From an uncultured Gammaproteobacteria bacterium (GTDB taxonomy: Bacteria; Pseudomonadota; Gammaproteobacteria; Arenicellales; Poriferihabitantaceae), in contig CAMYNW010000006.1 of the NCBI GenBank assembly GCA_947259885.1, positions 120,149 to 184,148 on the forward strand: a DNA stretch of 64,000 nucleotides, given 5' to 3'. Positions 18,483 to 27,006 of the stretch are shown in pieces. How positions within the stretch are numbered: the first letter of the stretch is position 1; each line of letters starts with the position of its first letter. Under the pieces are notes generated by a model. That model saw nothing but the letters and a program-made list of their open reading frames with translations. It did not search any database and had not been told where the DNA came from. The translations under genes and the position numbers were made by a program.

Positions 18483-18868
18483 GTCTTGGTCCGGAAGAGT
18501 TGAAGAAGGTAAAGGCGGAGTTAAGCCAGCGCCTTACCACTCTGGAGGAGAACGTTCACACTCGGGTGACCAGCGTAAATTCCGAAGGTGAACTTGATCG
18601 CGGTGGTTCCGATCGTGGTGACGAGTCCAACCGGGAATTGGAACGTGATCTTGAGCTTACCAATGCCGATAGGGAAACCTATGAAATACAGCTGGTGCAA
18701 GGTGCTCTTCAACGAATCGAACGTGAAGAGTTTGGAGTTTGCCTTGATTGTGGGGAGGAAATTAACGGTAACAGGTTATTAGCTAATCCAATTGCAAAGC
18801 GCTGTCTTGACTGTCAAACCAAGCATGAAAACGACTTCGATGAGCGGGATGCCACGCCCAGTCTCTAG
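18479..18868 (+). CDS. DksA/TraR-family zinc-finger protein
   Basis: RNA polymerase secondary-channel binder of 129 residues. An N-terminal coiled coil precedes a C4 zinc finger (C-x2-C-x17-C-x2-C) with CLDCGEEI and CLDCQTKHE. It is shorter than DksA (151) and longer than TraR (73). The ATG overlaps the fixK stop (ATGA), so the two are translationally coupled: a global transcription modulator made in step with FixK. The coiled-coil tip Asp residues of DksA cannot be placed with certainty. Confidence 0.9.
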   Translation: MSLGPEELKKVKAELSQRLTTLEENVHTRVTSVNSEGELDRGGSDRGDESNRELERDLELTNADRETYEIQLVQGALQRIEREEFGVCLDCGEEINGNRLLANPIAKRCLDCQTKHENDFDERDATPSL

Positions 18869-18874
18869 CCTGAC

Positions 18875-20440
18875 CTAATCTTGATTTAGTACCAATGGCT
18901 CAAGCAGGCTTAGAATCTGTTTCTGGTTCAAGGTAGAGTCGATTTTGACCGCATGTTCAGACTCCATTGAATCAAGGGAATCGTAGTATAGACGTTGATT
19001 GTCAACAACGGCCATACCTGCCTCGGAAGCATCTGAACCGGATTGTTGACGCGCATCTATTCTGGATGCAAGAACATCGTAGGGGGCGTCTATATGCAAG
19101 ATGGTAAACATCACTGCATGTTTTTCTGCCAGGGCCGCAAACTTATCGCGATGCTCTTTTCTAAGAAATGAGGCGTCTACCACCACCGAGTACCCTGCAT
19201 CCAGAATCAGATCGACGAGCCTGCCTAATTCCTGATAAACATCTTGCGTGGCACTGCGTGTATAGATTCCCGAGTCAATCCCGCTTTCACTAGATTCAGC
19301 GAGTCCGAGACCATGCATTTGTTTGCGTACCACGTCAGATCGAACCCGGATCACTGTAGCACGTTCAACCAGGTGATTACTGATCCACGTTTTTCCACTA
19401 CCCGAAAATCCACAGGTAATTATCAGTTTCAGCCCATACACGGGAGCAGTGATTCTTTCCGCAAAATCTAGATATCTAATAAAATCACCTTGCCTATCGT
19501 TTGACTCATTGTCTCCCGGGCGCTGTAGACAGGAGACTTTGGCTCGCACCATGGCGCGGTAAACCAGGTAGTGCTGAAGTAGCGTAACGAGTTCATAGTC
19601 GCCGCTTGACTCAAGGTAACGATCAAGCATCATCCGCCCGATTCTTTCATATTGGTTAACGAACAGATCCATAAGCAAAAAGGCCAGTTCACTCGCGACA
19701 TCGATCCAGCGCAGTCCCGGATTGAATTCAAGGCAATCGAAGGGGATGATTTGATCGTTTAGGTACACCAGATTACCCAGATGCAGGTCACCATGACACT
19801 CCCGCACTCTGCCAGCAAGTTTCCTATGGTGGAAATTCTTCTCCAGATTGATTAATGATGTTTTTGTCCAAGCCTCGAGAGATTGCAAACGCGCTAAAAG
19901 TCCCGGTTCGTGAATAAATTTATTTATCACTTTAAAGTTATCCATCTCAACGCTGGCCAGAACATCAGGATTCGCAAACGAGCTTTGTTGATCCGCTATT
20001 GCAACCGAGTCATGAAAGACTGCAAGATCTGTAGCCAGTTGGTAAAACGCTTCTGGTGGTGGCAGCCTGGTCTTTATCATGTGACTCAGCTCCCGATCGG
20101 CAGGAAACCGACTCATCTTAACCGCATAATCCAACACTTCGCCCGGCCCTTCTAATTCAGGAGACTCAAGTGGCCCGGTAATCTTGACCACGCCAACGTA
20201 TAAATCTGGTGCGAGTCTTCGATTCAGCCTGATTTCTTCTTCACAGTAATAGGCGCGTCGTTCTATGCTTGTAAAATTTACAAATCCAAGATCAACGGGT
20301 TTTTTGAACTTATAGGCATATTCTCCGGCCAGCACAACCCAGGAGATGTGGGTTTCAACGATCTCTACCTCTCCTTGATCGAAGAAAGCTCCCGACCCAC
20401 AGAGGGCATTTATAATATCGCTTGACATTAAACCAGGCAC
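18875..20440 (-). CDS. Fusion of aminoglycoside-phosphotransferase-like kinase and P-loop ATPase/kinase
   Basis: Cytosolic protein of 521 residues. Residues about 1-330 form an APH/choline-kinase-like fold with the catalytic loop RECHGDLHLGNL; residues 340-515 form a zeta-toxin/gluconate-kinase-like P-loop domain with Walker A GFSGSGKTW. This two-part protein recurs in proteobacteria but its substrate is unknown; a role in phosphorylating a small alcohol is inference only. The start is a GTG at 20440 or the ATG at 20428. It converges on the DksA-like gene, 6 bases away, and lies 59 bases downstream of cbpM. Confidence 0.85.
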   Translation of the reverse strand: MPGLMSSDIINALCGSGAFFDQGEVEIVETHISWVVLAGEYAYKFKKPVDLGFVNFTSIERRAYYCEEEIRLNRRLAPDLYVGVVKITGPLESPELEGPGEVLDYAVKMSRFPADRELSHMIKTRLPPPEAFYQLATDLAVFHDSVAIADQQSSFANPDVLASVEMDNFKVINKFIHEPGLLARLQSLEAWTKTSLINLEKNFHHRKLAGRVRECHGDLHLGNLVYLNDQIIPFDCLEFNPGLRWIDVASELAFLLMDLFVNQYERIGRMMLDRYLESSGDYELVTLLQHYLVYRAMVRAKVSCLQRPGDNESNDRQGDFIRYLDFAERITAPVYGLKLIITCGFSGSGKTWISNHLVERATVIRVRSDVVRKQMHGLGLAESSESGIDSGIYTRSATQDVYQELGRLVDLILDAGYSVVVDASFLRKEHRDKFAALAEKHAVMFTILHIDAPYDVLASRIDARQQSGSDASEAGMAVVDNQRLYYDSLDSMESEHAVKIDSTLNQKQILSLLEPLVLNQD

Positions 20441-20499
20441 TAATCAAAGGAAAAAAGTGAAGTTGATTTTCCTGTGCACTACAGAAATCAGCCTGCTGC

Positions 20500-20823
20500 T
20501 TATTCCCTCAGCCGTGTACGCAGAAAGTTTAGTTCAGATCTCAACCGGTTAATTTCGTCCAAAAGGTCTAGGGATAGCGCAACTCCTGGCAGATTAAGAT
20601 CGAGGTCCCGCTGTAACCGACAGGCGCGCTTCAGCCTGGTGACAGTATAAAAAGCGAATGTCCACGTTGAAGGCTGTCCGCCAACCGGTTGCACCACACC
20701 AAGTTCAACCATGCTTTTGACCTGCTCTGGATCTACTTGGCAAATCTCGCAAACTTGCTCGAGGGAGAGCACATCCAGATTATCAACAATATCAGGGGTT
20801 TCGGAATTCACAGTATTAATCAT
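20500..20823 (-). CDS. cbpM: CbpM-like modulator of the CbpA co-chaperone
   Basis: Small protein of 107 residues with a MerR-like helix-turn-helix (LSLEQVCEICQVDPEQVKSMVELGVV) and a C-terminal helix rich in Leu and Arg (LLDEINRLRSELNFLR). CbpM binds the J-domain of CbpA and blocks its action on DnaK. It starts 14 bases after cbpA ends, giving the cbpA-cbpM operon order of E. coli. Confidence 0.88.
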   Translation of the reverse strand: MINTVNSETPDIVDNLDVLSLEQVCEICQVDPEQVKSMVELGVVQPVGGQPSTWTFAFYTVTRLKRACRLQRDLDLNLPGVALSLDLLDEINRLRSELNFLRTRLRE

Positions 20824-20837
20824 GATCTTTACTCTCG

Positions 20838-21764
20838 TTATTTTCTCGGATCGAAATCCATTTGCTTTTGCATCTCCCTCAAAAGCGCTCTGTCCTGATC
20901 GCTACTTACAGGCGGCATTACCAGGCGTAACTCAACGAATAGGTCTCCAGGAGGGGTTCCAGGCAATCCTTTTCCCTGCAATCGCAGTTTCTGGTCAAGT
21001 CGTGCGTTTTCCCGGAGCTTGAGTTTTACTGGTCCGCCAGGAGTAGAAACCTCAATATTCGCGCCGAGAGCGAGCTCCCAGGGCGCAACCGGAAGGGTCA
21101 TTGTCAGATTCCGAGCTTCAACAGCAAACCCCTCGTCATGCAATAATTCTATCTCGAGGTAAAGATCACCCGCCGGTCCATTACCCAGACCCGGGTTGCC
21201 TTTTCCGCGAAGCCGCAACTGCTGTCCGTTAGTAACGCCAGTGGGAATTTTTACATTGAGTGAATGGCGCTTTCGCCTGAAACCACCATGCGTGTCCGGC
21301 TCCAGGCCATCATATAGTATGTTACGGGTCGCACCATGAAACGCCTCGTGAAGAGTGACCTGTATTCGATAGTGAATATCATCCCCACGGGTTGCATATC
21401 CCCGCTGTTGTTCAAATCCTTGTGATCGGCCAAAAATCGCCTCAATAAAATCACTGAAGTCCTGGCTTTGATATTGCTCAAATTTCTCCTCCCCTCCGGG
21501 ACCATGAAATTCCCATCCCGAAGGGGGTACAAAATCCCCCTGTGTGTTTCGATATTTTCGCAGATTGTCGTACTGTTCCTTTTTTTCCGGGCTTTTCAAG
21601 ATTTCATACGCTTCGCCTAACTCCTTAAACCTCTCCTCCGCGTCGGCAGCCTTGCTCACGTCGGGATGATACTTACGCGCAAGACGGCGATAGGTCGATT
21701 TTATTTCGTCCTGCGTGGCGTTCTCTTCAAGCCCCATCACTTGGTAATAATCTGTAAATTTCAT
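20838..21764 (-). CDS. cbpA: CbpA/DnaJ-class co-chaperone
   Basis: Hsp40 of 308 residues: an N-terminal J-domain (about 4-70) with HPD in KYHPDVSK, a glycine/aromatic linker, and two beta-sandwich substrate-binding domains (HDEGFAVEARNLTMTLPVAPWELALGA is the typical CTD2 stretch). There is no zinc-finger region, which separates CbpA from DnaJ. It stimulates DnaK and, in E. coli, binds curved DNA. A perfect FNR/FixK palindrome lies 74 bases upstream, shared with the divergent uspA. Confidence 0.93.
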   Translation of the reverse strand: MKFTDYYQVMGLEENATQDEIKSTYRRLARKYHPDVSKAADAEERFKELGEAYEILKSPEKKEQYDNLRKYRNTQGDFVPPSGWEFHGPGGEEKFEQYQSQDFSDFIEAIFGRSQGFEQQRGYATRGDDIHYRIQVTLHEAFHGATRNILYDGLEPDTHGGFRRKRHSLNVKIPTGVTNGQQLRLRGKGNPGLGNGPAGDLYLEIELLHDEGFAVEARNLTMTLPVAPWELALGANIEVSTPGGPVKLKLRENARLDQKLRLQGKGLPGTPPGDLFVELRLVMPPVSSDQDRALLREMQKQMDFDPRK

Positions 21765-21837
21765 TTTCGTGTAGTCGCTTACCTCATGCTAATTATCACG
21801 CTAATTGTCACTTCAGTGTCCAGATTCGATTTTAGAC

Positions 21838-21851
21838 TTGATACCGATCAA
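21838..21851. promoter_or_regulatory. Perfect FNR/FixK/Dnr palindrome between cbpA and tandem uspA
   Basis: TTGATACCGATCAA matches TTGAT-N4-ATCAA in all ten positions. It is 53 bases from the rightward uspA start and 73 bases from the leftward cbpA start. Confidence 0.72.
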
Positions 21852-21904
21852 CACCGAATCATATACCGCAGATAGGATGAAATTGGTAAATTGCTGGAGA
21901 TTAA

Positions 21905-22729
21905 ATGATGTCACTTGCAGATATACTGGTACATATCGATGGCAGCGACAAATGTGTCCACCGCATGAAAGCCGCACACGCGCTAGTTGAAAGTTTTGAT
22001 GTGCACATTACTGGAGTCCATGCTTATCAGCTTTATTCTTACCCTACTCATTATGAGGTCGCAATACCTCCTTACGTCGTGGAACAGGCTGAAGCCCAGG
22101 CGAAGGAAGAGTCTATAGCGGCTAGAGCAGTGTTTGACCGGTTCAGTCAATCCTGGGAAAGTAAATTTACTTGGATCTCCGACGAAGGTGATCCAGCAAC
22201 TGTGATCTCCAAATATGCCGGATGCCACGACCTTGTGGTAGTCAGCCAGTTCGACCCGCAGGCGCGAGAGGCCTATAGCCGGGAGCTACCTGATCGTATC
22301 GCATTCGAATCGGGTAGGCCGGTGCTGGTGATACCAAATTCTGGCCCCAAGGAGACAATTGGCCAATCCGTGTTGGTAGCGTGGGATGGGAGCAGGGAGG
22401 CCAGCCGTGCCATACACGACGCTCTGCCCTTTCTTAACAAGGCATCCAAAGTTGATATTGTATCGGTGACCACAGCGAAAGAAGTCGACCTACCCAGTGC
22501 AGACATAGCGTCACATCTGTCACGTCACGGTATTAGCGTTGAAACTCAGCAGACAGATGCCAAGGGTACCGACGTCGGCACTGTACTGACCTCACTTGCA
22601 AGTGAATCCGGCGCGGATTTGATTGTAATGGGGGCATACGGGCACTCCAGATTTCGTGAACTGATTCTGGGAGGAGTTACTCGTCACGTACTGGAATCAA
22701 TGCCAGTACCTGTGTTGATGACGCATTGA
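21905..22729 (+). CDS. Tandem-domain universal stress protein
   Basis: 274 residues made of two Usp domains: the first starts with ILVHIDGSDKC, the second with VLVAWDGSREASRAI near residue 155. The second ends in MGAYGHSRFRELILGGVT, the G-x2-G-x9-G nucleotide motif with Gly-Val in place of Gly-Ser; the first half lacks a clear copy. This is the UspE-like organisation common under FNR/Anr control in denitrifiers. Two consecutive ATG codons (21905, 21908) follow a GGAG site. Confidence 0.92.
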   Translation: MMSLADILVHIDGSDKCVHRMKAAHALVESFDVHITGVHAYQLYSYPTHYEVAIPPYVVEQAEAQAKEESIAARAVFDRFSQSWESKFTWISDEGDPATVISKYAGCHDLVVVSQFDPQAREAYSRELPDRIAFESGRPVLVIPNSGPKETIGQSVLVAWDGSREASRAIHDALPFLNKASKVDIVSVTTAKEVDLPSADIASHLSRHGISVETQQTDAKGTDVGTVLTSLASESGADLIVMGAYGHSRFRELILGGVTRHVLESMPVPVLMTH

Positions 22730-22924
22730 TAGTAATTAAAACCCGTCAATCCGAACCCCAATCCGCGATCTATGGCAGAATTATAAGATATGGAATCAAT
22801 TGCGTGACAACCGGCGTCAGGACCAAAAGGAATCAAACAGCCTCGTAAATTCGTCTTTGACAGTTTGGTTTACACAGTCTAAAAAGCAAAAAACACACAC
22901 ATAGTCGCTACAGATTTACAGACC

Positions 22925-23464
22925 ATGGCGTCACCGATCGCTCACTCCTTGGCCGGGCTCTCCATTTACTACGCAGTTTATAAACGAACTGGTGCTTCGT
23001 GGTGGGTGCTTATTGCGATCGTGATCGGAGCAAACCTGCCCGATTTCGATTTACTTCCAGGTCTACTGCTGGGAAATTCAGATATCTTCCATCGGACCTT
23101 TTCTCATTCAATATTTTCAGCCATATTTTCGGGAGCAGTTTTCTATCTTTGTTTACGAATCTTTTCCGTAAATTTGGCCTTGGCACGATCAATCGTGTGG
23201 ACGATTGCAATATTGTCGCATCTGTTTATTGACTGGGCGACATTTGACCATGTCAGCCCAAGGGGAATCGCGGTTTTCTGGCCGTTAAGTGATGATTTCT
23301 ATATGTCTAAATTCACTATATTTATGCACATCGAGCGTCACAATGTTTTTGAGCCCGCTACCATTATGCATAATATAAACGCAGGCCTGCTTGAACTGAT
23401 AATATTTTTACCCATAGTGTTGATTATCCGGAAAACTCTCTATAGACCAGTGTTTGGTATATGA
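22925..23464 (+). CDS. Membrane-bound metal-dependent hydrolase (DUF457/YdjM-like)
   Basis: Integral membrane protein of 179 residues with about four helices. Family motifs visible are the N-terminal PIAHSLAG, the acidic GANLPDFDLLPG, the histidines in IFHRTFSHSIFS, and SHLFIDWATFD. In YdjM-type proteins these His and Asp residues are thought to bind a metal; the substrate is unknown. The last third (MHIERHNVFEPATIMH) is less usual. It stands alone, 195 bases after uspA. Confidence 0.82.
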   Translation: MASPIAHSLAGLSIYYAVYKRTGASWWVLIAIVIGANLPDFDLLPGLLLGNSDIFHRTFSHSIFSAIFSGAVFYLCLRIFSVNLALARSIVWTIAILSHLFIDWATFDHVSPRGIAVFWPLSDDFYMSKFTIFMHIERHNVFEPATIMHNINAGLLELIIFLPIVLIIRKTLYRPVFGI

Positions 23465-23606
23465 GATGGATGACTTTAATATTTGGCGATCGACTGCCAT
23501 ACGGTTTGAGCTCTTTAGTTTTAGACGAATACCATATTCTCCAGCTCTTCTTTCATCCACTGGTGATGCTAAAAATATAAATACAACAGGCCGCAACGTA
23601 AGATAG

Positions 23607-24671
23607 ATGAAAATGCGAAAAGTTGGTCGCACGGATCTTCGTCTTCCCGCCCTTGTACTGGGCGCAATGGCCAGACGTCAGAGCTCCGACAAGGAAAGGA
23701 TCAAGCTGTTTGAGGCGGCAATCGATCAGGGATTTAACGCGATCGATACGGCACCCTTATACGGATTTGGTCGGGCGGAACAGCAGCTTGGAACAGTTCT
23801 CAAGCACGTGTCTCGAAATCAAGTGCAAATTCTCACTAAGGTTGGGCTGCGCTGGCATGGCGAAAAGCATGGTGAGGTGTTGTTTGAATTCACTGATGGC
23901 AACGGCAGATTGCGCCAGGTGCGCAAGGATTCACGACCAGAGTCTGTCCGCCTCGAAGTGCTTCAGAGTCTCGAACGGCTCGGTGTGGAGACTTTAGACC
24001 TGGTGCAAATTCACCACCCTGATTTACACACACCTTTCGCTGACACAATGGGTACCCTTTTGGACATGCGTAGAGAGGGTAAATTGCGCCATATAGGCGT
24101 TTCAAACTTCTCAGCTGAGCAGGTCCGAGCCGCGCAAATAGCGTTGGGAGAGGTCCCGCTTTGCAGCGTGCAACCAGACTATAGTTTGGTGAGAAGGCGC
24201 GCGGAACTAGAGCTGTTGCCACTTTGCCGGGAGCTCGATATCGGAGTACTGGTATTTTCCCCGCTGGCTGAAGGCCTGCTGGCTGGCAAAAAATTAAAAG
24301 TGTCTAACCCGGCTGTCCAAAAAATCGAAATGGTCATTCACGAGGTTTTGTTTCCAATAGCACAGGATCACGGCGTTAGCCCGGCGGCAGTCGTGCTGGC
24401 CTGGGTAATCGCTCAACCAGGCGTGACTTCGGCCATCACTGGCGCCAGCACTATAGAGCAGCTTAATCAGCAGACTCAGGCAACTAAGCTGCAGCTTTCT
24501 AAATCAGAAATACAGCTGCTTGGAACTGCATTTTCCGAAGTCCAGTTGCCTTATTCATGGGAACATCGTGAAGTAGGATTGCGCAAGATAGTGCGGCGCG
24601 GGCGAGCGTTCCTGGGCAGAGCCGCGAGACGGATTGGTATTGATCCCTCAAAACTACGGCGACGAAGGTAG
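23607..24671 (+). CDS. Aldo/keto reductase
   Basis: NADPH-dependent carbonyl reductase fold of 354 residues. The catalytic Asp-Tyr-Lys-His set appears as AIDTAPLYG, TKVGLR and VQIHHPD, and the coenzyme region as AITGASTIEQLNQQ. The C-terminal 40 residues are strongly basic (KIVRRGRAFLGRAARR), unusual for the family and possibly a nucleic-acid or membrane contact. Two starts (23607 or the ATG six bases later) are equivalent. Closest in type to L-fucose dehydrogenase/D-threo-aldose dehydrogenase-like reductases; substrate not predictable. Confidence 0.87.
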   Translation: MKMRKVGRTDLRLPALVLGAMARRQSSDKERIKLFEAAIDQGFNAIDTAPLYGFGRAEQQLGTVLKHVSRNQVQILTKVGLRWHGEKHGEVLFEFTDGNGRLRQVRKDSRPESVRLEVLQSLERLGVETLDLVQIHHPDLHTPFADTMGTLLDMRREGKLRHIGVSNFSAEQVRAAQIALGEVPLCSVQPDYSLVRRRAELELLPLCRELDIGVLVFSPLAEGLLAGKKLKVSNPAVQKIEMVIHEVLFPIAQDHGVSPAAVVLAWVIAQPGVTSAITGASTIEQLNQQTQATKLQLSKSEIQLLGTAFSEVQLPYSWEHREVGLRKIVRRGRAFLGRAARRIGIDPSKLRRRR

Positions 24672-24810
24672 TTAAAATGGGAAGAAAGCAAACAACTTAA
24701 TATAAGCTTATTCTCCACCCCCCAGAGCATACGCCAATTTAGTAAGAATTATTCTATGTCAAAAAGATAGATTTATTCTTTGGATGGGATGACTTTCTGA
24801 AATCCTGTTT

Positions 24811-25584
24811 TTACCTGTGAAGCAGAAATTTCGATAGACTTTTCATTAATGAGTCTTTACTGGATTTTTCCCCGGGTCTGGAGCCCCAAATAGTTCCATG
24901 AAATTTGCCCTCCCATTCGGGTGGGGCAGTATCAGTGTAGTAGAAAGAAGCGAACGTATTTCTCGATCGATCAGATTCACAGGTCACCGGTAGAACGCCA
25001 TGAAAACTTCCTGGAACGGTGTTAAAAATTACTGCACGATTGAAGATCGGAGGCACGACATGCATACAAGTCTTCATTTCAGGATCCCAGATTTCGAGAG
25101 CACCGCCCCAACCTTCCTCCCAATCCTCGTTAAGATAAAGAATAACGTTCAGTCGGCGATACATTCGCTCCTCAATATGATTGAAATCGACATGAGGGCT
25201 TAACCATGCACCGGTCTGCATAAGATGCATACCAGCCCCGCGGAATTTATTATCCGCAGCAAGGTCTTCTATTCCAGTTATCTCGCTGAGGACATGGCAA
25301 AAATGGTCCGAGCACAGCTCCTGAGCCAGAGTTTGCACTGGGCCGGGGAATAAATCGGCACTGGTAATCTGTATCTTCCGATATTCATCTGCTTTTTTAA
25401 ACTCTTGTTGCCCGATTTTCTGGGCCTCCTTGTAAGAGGGATACGCCTGACAGACAGCGTGGCAGAACTCTGGCTTTAGAAAGTTATCGACAACTATAAA
25501 TCTGTATGGTCTAGCTTCAATAAAGCTGGAGGAATATTGTTTGATATTTAGAGGATTGATGTATTCCTCAATAACTTCATTCAT
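24811..25584 (-). CDS. 2-oxoglutarate/Fe(II)-dependent oxygenase (prolyl 4-hydroxylase-like)
   Basis: Cytosolic dioxygenase of 257 residues. The iron triad HxD...H is seen in SPHVDFNH and FHGVLP, followed by the 2-oxoglutarate-binding arginine in SDRSRNTFASFYY. The enzyme would hydroxylate a protein or small molecule using oxygen. It has AAGGTG before the ATG, and a perfect FNR/FixK palindrome 63 bases upstream: an oxygen-consuming enzyme apparently turned on (or held off) by a low-oxygen regulator. Confidence 0.85.
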   Translation of the reverse strand: MNEVIEEYINPLNIKQYSSSFIEARPYRFIVVDNFLKPEFCHAVCQAYPSYKEAQKIGQQEFKKADEYRKIQITSADLFPGPVQTLAQELCSDHFCHVLSEITGIEDLAADNKFRGAGMHLMQTGAWLSPHVDFNHIEERMYRRLNVILYLNEDWEEGWGGALEIWDPEMKTCMHVVPPIFNRAVIFNTVPGSFHGVLPVTCESDRSRNTFASFYYTDTAPPEWEGKFHGTIWGSRPGEKSSKDSLMKSLSKFLLHR

Positions 25585-25646
25585 ACATCACCTTCGATGA
25601 AATATTCTTTAGTTTATTAAAATATATAAACAGGTATATACCCAGA

Positions 25647-25660
25647 TTGATCTCAATCAA
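25647..25660. promoter_or_regulatory. Perfect FNR/FixK/Dnr palindrome upstream of the 2OG oxygenase
   Basis: TTGATCTCAATCAA matches TTGAT-N4-ATCAA in all ten positions, 63 bases before the oxygenase start. The gene to the right, hemerythrin, ends here and cannot be a target. Confidence 0.72.
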
Positions 25661-25845
25661 TATTTTTGGACGCCTAACACTCAAACGAAACAAGTTGAAC
25701 TAGATTTCTTCTGTCACCCCGTTTCACACTGACCTTCCAATATCACAACGCCGCCGCAAACCAATTATTTATCTGAAGCACAGTTATTCGGCACCACCTT
25801 CACCAAGCGTAGAGCCTGGACGAAATGTGAGCCTAATAATCGTGT

Positions 25846-26403
25846 TTAGCTAATGCGCTCTGAATGGAAATATTTTGTAAGTAAAAGATAGCCTGAACTT
25901 CCTTTCTTGAGTGGCTTCTCGGAGAAAACTGGATCCTTATCAGAAGGAGCCTGTGCAATAATCGCCTTCCAGTCGTTTAACGTGAGCTTCTGCTCGATCA
26001 GCGGAAAAACAGCCAGCTCTTCATGGCGCATATGGCTTATTTGCATATCACTGTATCCATGAGCCTGCTGATGTAGCGCGTCTATCGTCTCTAACTTCCC
26101 TGCTTCCGCTGATTCAAGCGCGTCATGAAGTTGCCTGCTATGGATAAACAAATCTATATGTTCCTGGTGCAAGTTGCCTACCTGAACCTCAACCTTTGGT
26201 TCCCTGTTTAACAACATTTCAAACATCAAGTCTTCTCGCGGGTGATGGACGTTATCGGGATATTCACACAGATATTTGATGCATTCTCTTGCTCGTTCGA
26301 ATTCTTTGCTATCCAGCTTGCCGTTAAGGTTTGAAAGAGAACGTTTCATCAACCGCAACACGCGCAGAATATTATGATGATCTGTTCGTAAATCACGGAT
26401 CAT
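25846..26403 (-). CDS. Hemerythrin (HHE) domain protein
   Basis: Four-helix di-iron protein of 185 residues. Ligand-type histidines and glutamates are in RTDHHNILR, NVHHPREDLMFE, HQEHIDLFIHSRQLH and MRHEELAVFPLIE, the spacing expected for HHE domains. Such proteins bind oxygen or NO, or act in iron-sulfur repair (YtfE type), though the YtfE N-terminal cysteine domain is missing. The ATG at 26403 has GGTGA before it; a GTG at 26412 is the alternative. It follows the HiPIP gene by 69 bases and probably shares its FixK-box promoter. Confidence 0.87.
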   Translation of the reverse strand: MIRDLRTDHHNILRVLRLMKRSLSNLNGKLDSKEFERARECIKYLCEYPDNVHHPREDLMFEMLLNREPKVEVQVGNLHQEHIDLFIHSRQLHDALESAEAGKLETIDALHQQAHGYSDMQISHMRHEELAVFPLIEQKLTLNDWKAIIAQAPSDKDPVFSEKPLKKGSSGYLLLTKYFHSERIS

Positions 26404-26472
26404 TGTGTTCACCGTTTACGCACGCTCTGATATCAAATTTGCACTTTAACTCTAACTGCATTACTCAGCCCC

Positions 26473-26793
26473 CTAACCTGTACTAGCGATCCAGGATTTA
26501 CACCATCCGCTTGCATTCACCATCTTGTTTGGAAAAATAGAACATCGCCCCCACTCGTCGCCGGTCTCTCCTTGATATAGCCCACAGTTAACGCAAGTCT
26601 TTTCCTTAGTGTCCGAAATATGTGTATACCCCAGCGCCTTCGCCATTGGATCGCTCTCACTCAAAGGAGGAAACTCCCCGCCACTTGCCTTATCAGGCAG
26701 CATGACCTCAAAGGGTGCCAATACAAGTGCTGAAAGGAACACCCTCCGAGCGGTATTTTCCTCTTCAAATTCCTCAATTCGTGACTGATACAT
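26473..26793 (-). CDS. High-potential iron-sulfur protein (HiPIP)
   Basis: Periplasmic 4Fe-4S electron carrier of 106 residues. Ligands follow the HiPIP pattern: CVNC, then C after 13 residues (GRCSIF), then C after 13 more in ASGWCKSW. The N-terminus has a twin-arginine-like signal (TARRVFLSALVLAPF), as expected because HiPIP is exported folded by Tat. The ATG at 26793 is favoured for that signal; a TTG 12 codons upstream is possible. HiPIPs donate electrons to cytochrome oxidase or denitrification enzymes. A FixK-type box lies 68 bases upstream. Confidence 0.88.
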   Translation of the reverse strand: MYQSRIEEFEEENTARRVFLSALVLAPFEVMLPDKASGGEFPPLSESDPMAKALGYTHISDTKEKTCVNCGLYQGETGDEWGRCSIFPNKMVNASGWCKSWIASTG

Positions 26794-26860
26794 AGGGAAT
26801 TGATCTTGACTATTCCTCCACAAACCCAACCATAAGGTAGCTCATCGGCTGTTCCTATCA

Positions 26861-26874
26861 TTGACCTGAATCAA
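26861..26874. promoter_or_regulatory. FixK/FNR/Dnr-type box upstream of the HiPIP-hemerythrin operon
   Basis: TTGACCTGAATCAA has an exact TTGA-N6-TCAA core and 9 of 10 matches to the FNR palindrome. It lies 68 bases before the HiPIP ATG. Confidence 0.6.
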
Positions 26875-27006
26875 GAGAGGTCGGAAATTCTCTTTGTCAA
26901 ATGGCTCTGCTTGAATCAGCTAAAAAATATTAAGACGAGCTGTTTATCGCGTAACAGATTAGGTGCGTTACGTTTTGCGCCTGGTCAACGCGCACCATGG
27001 ATTATC

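Noticed and set aside
1..22729. Mobile transmissible heat-resistance island
   Set aside because: The gene content is partly similar, but I see no integrase, transposase, tRNA attachment site or flanking repeats, and key members such as ClpG and YfdX are missing.
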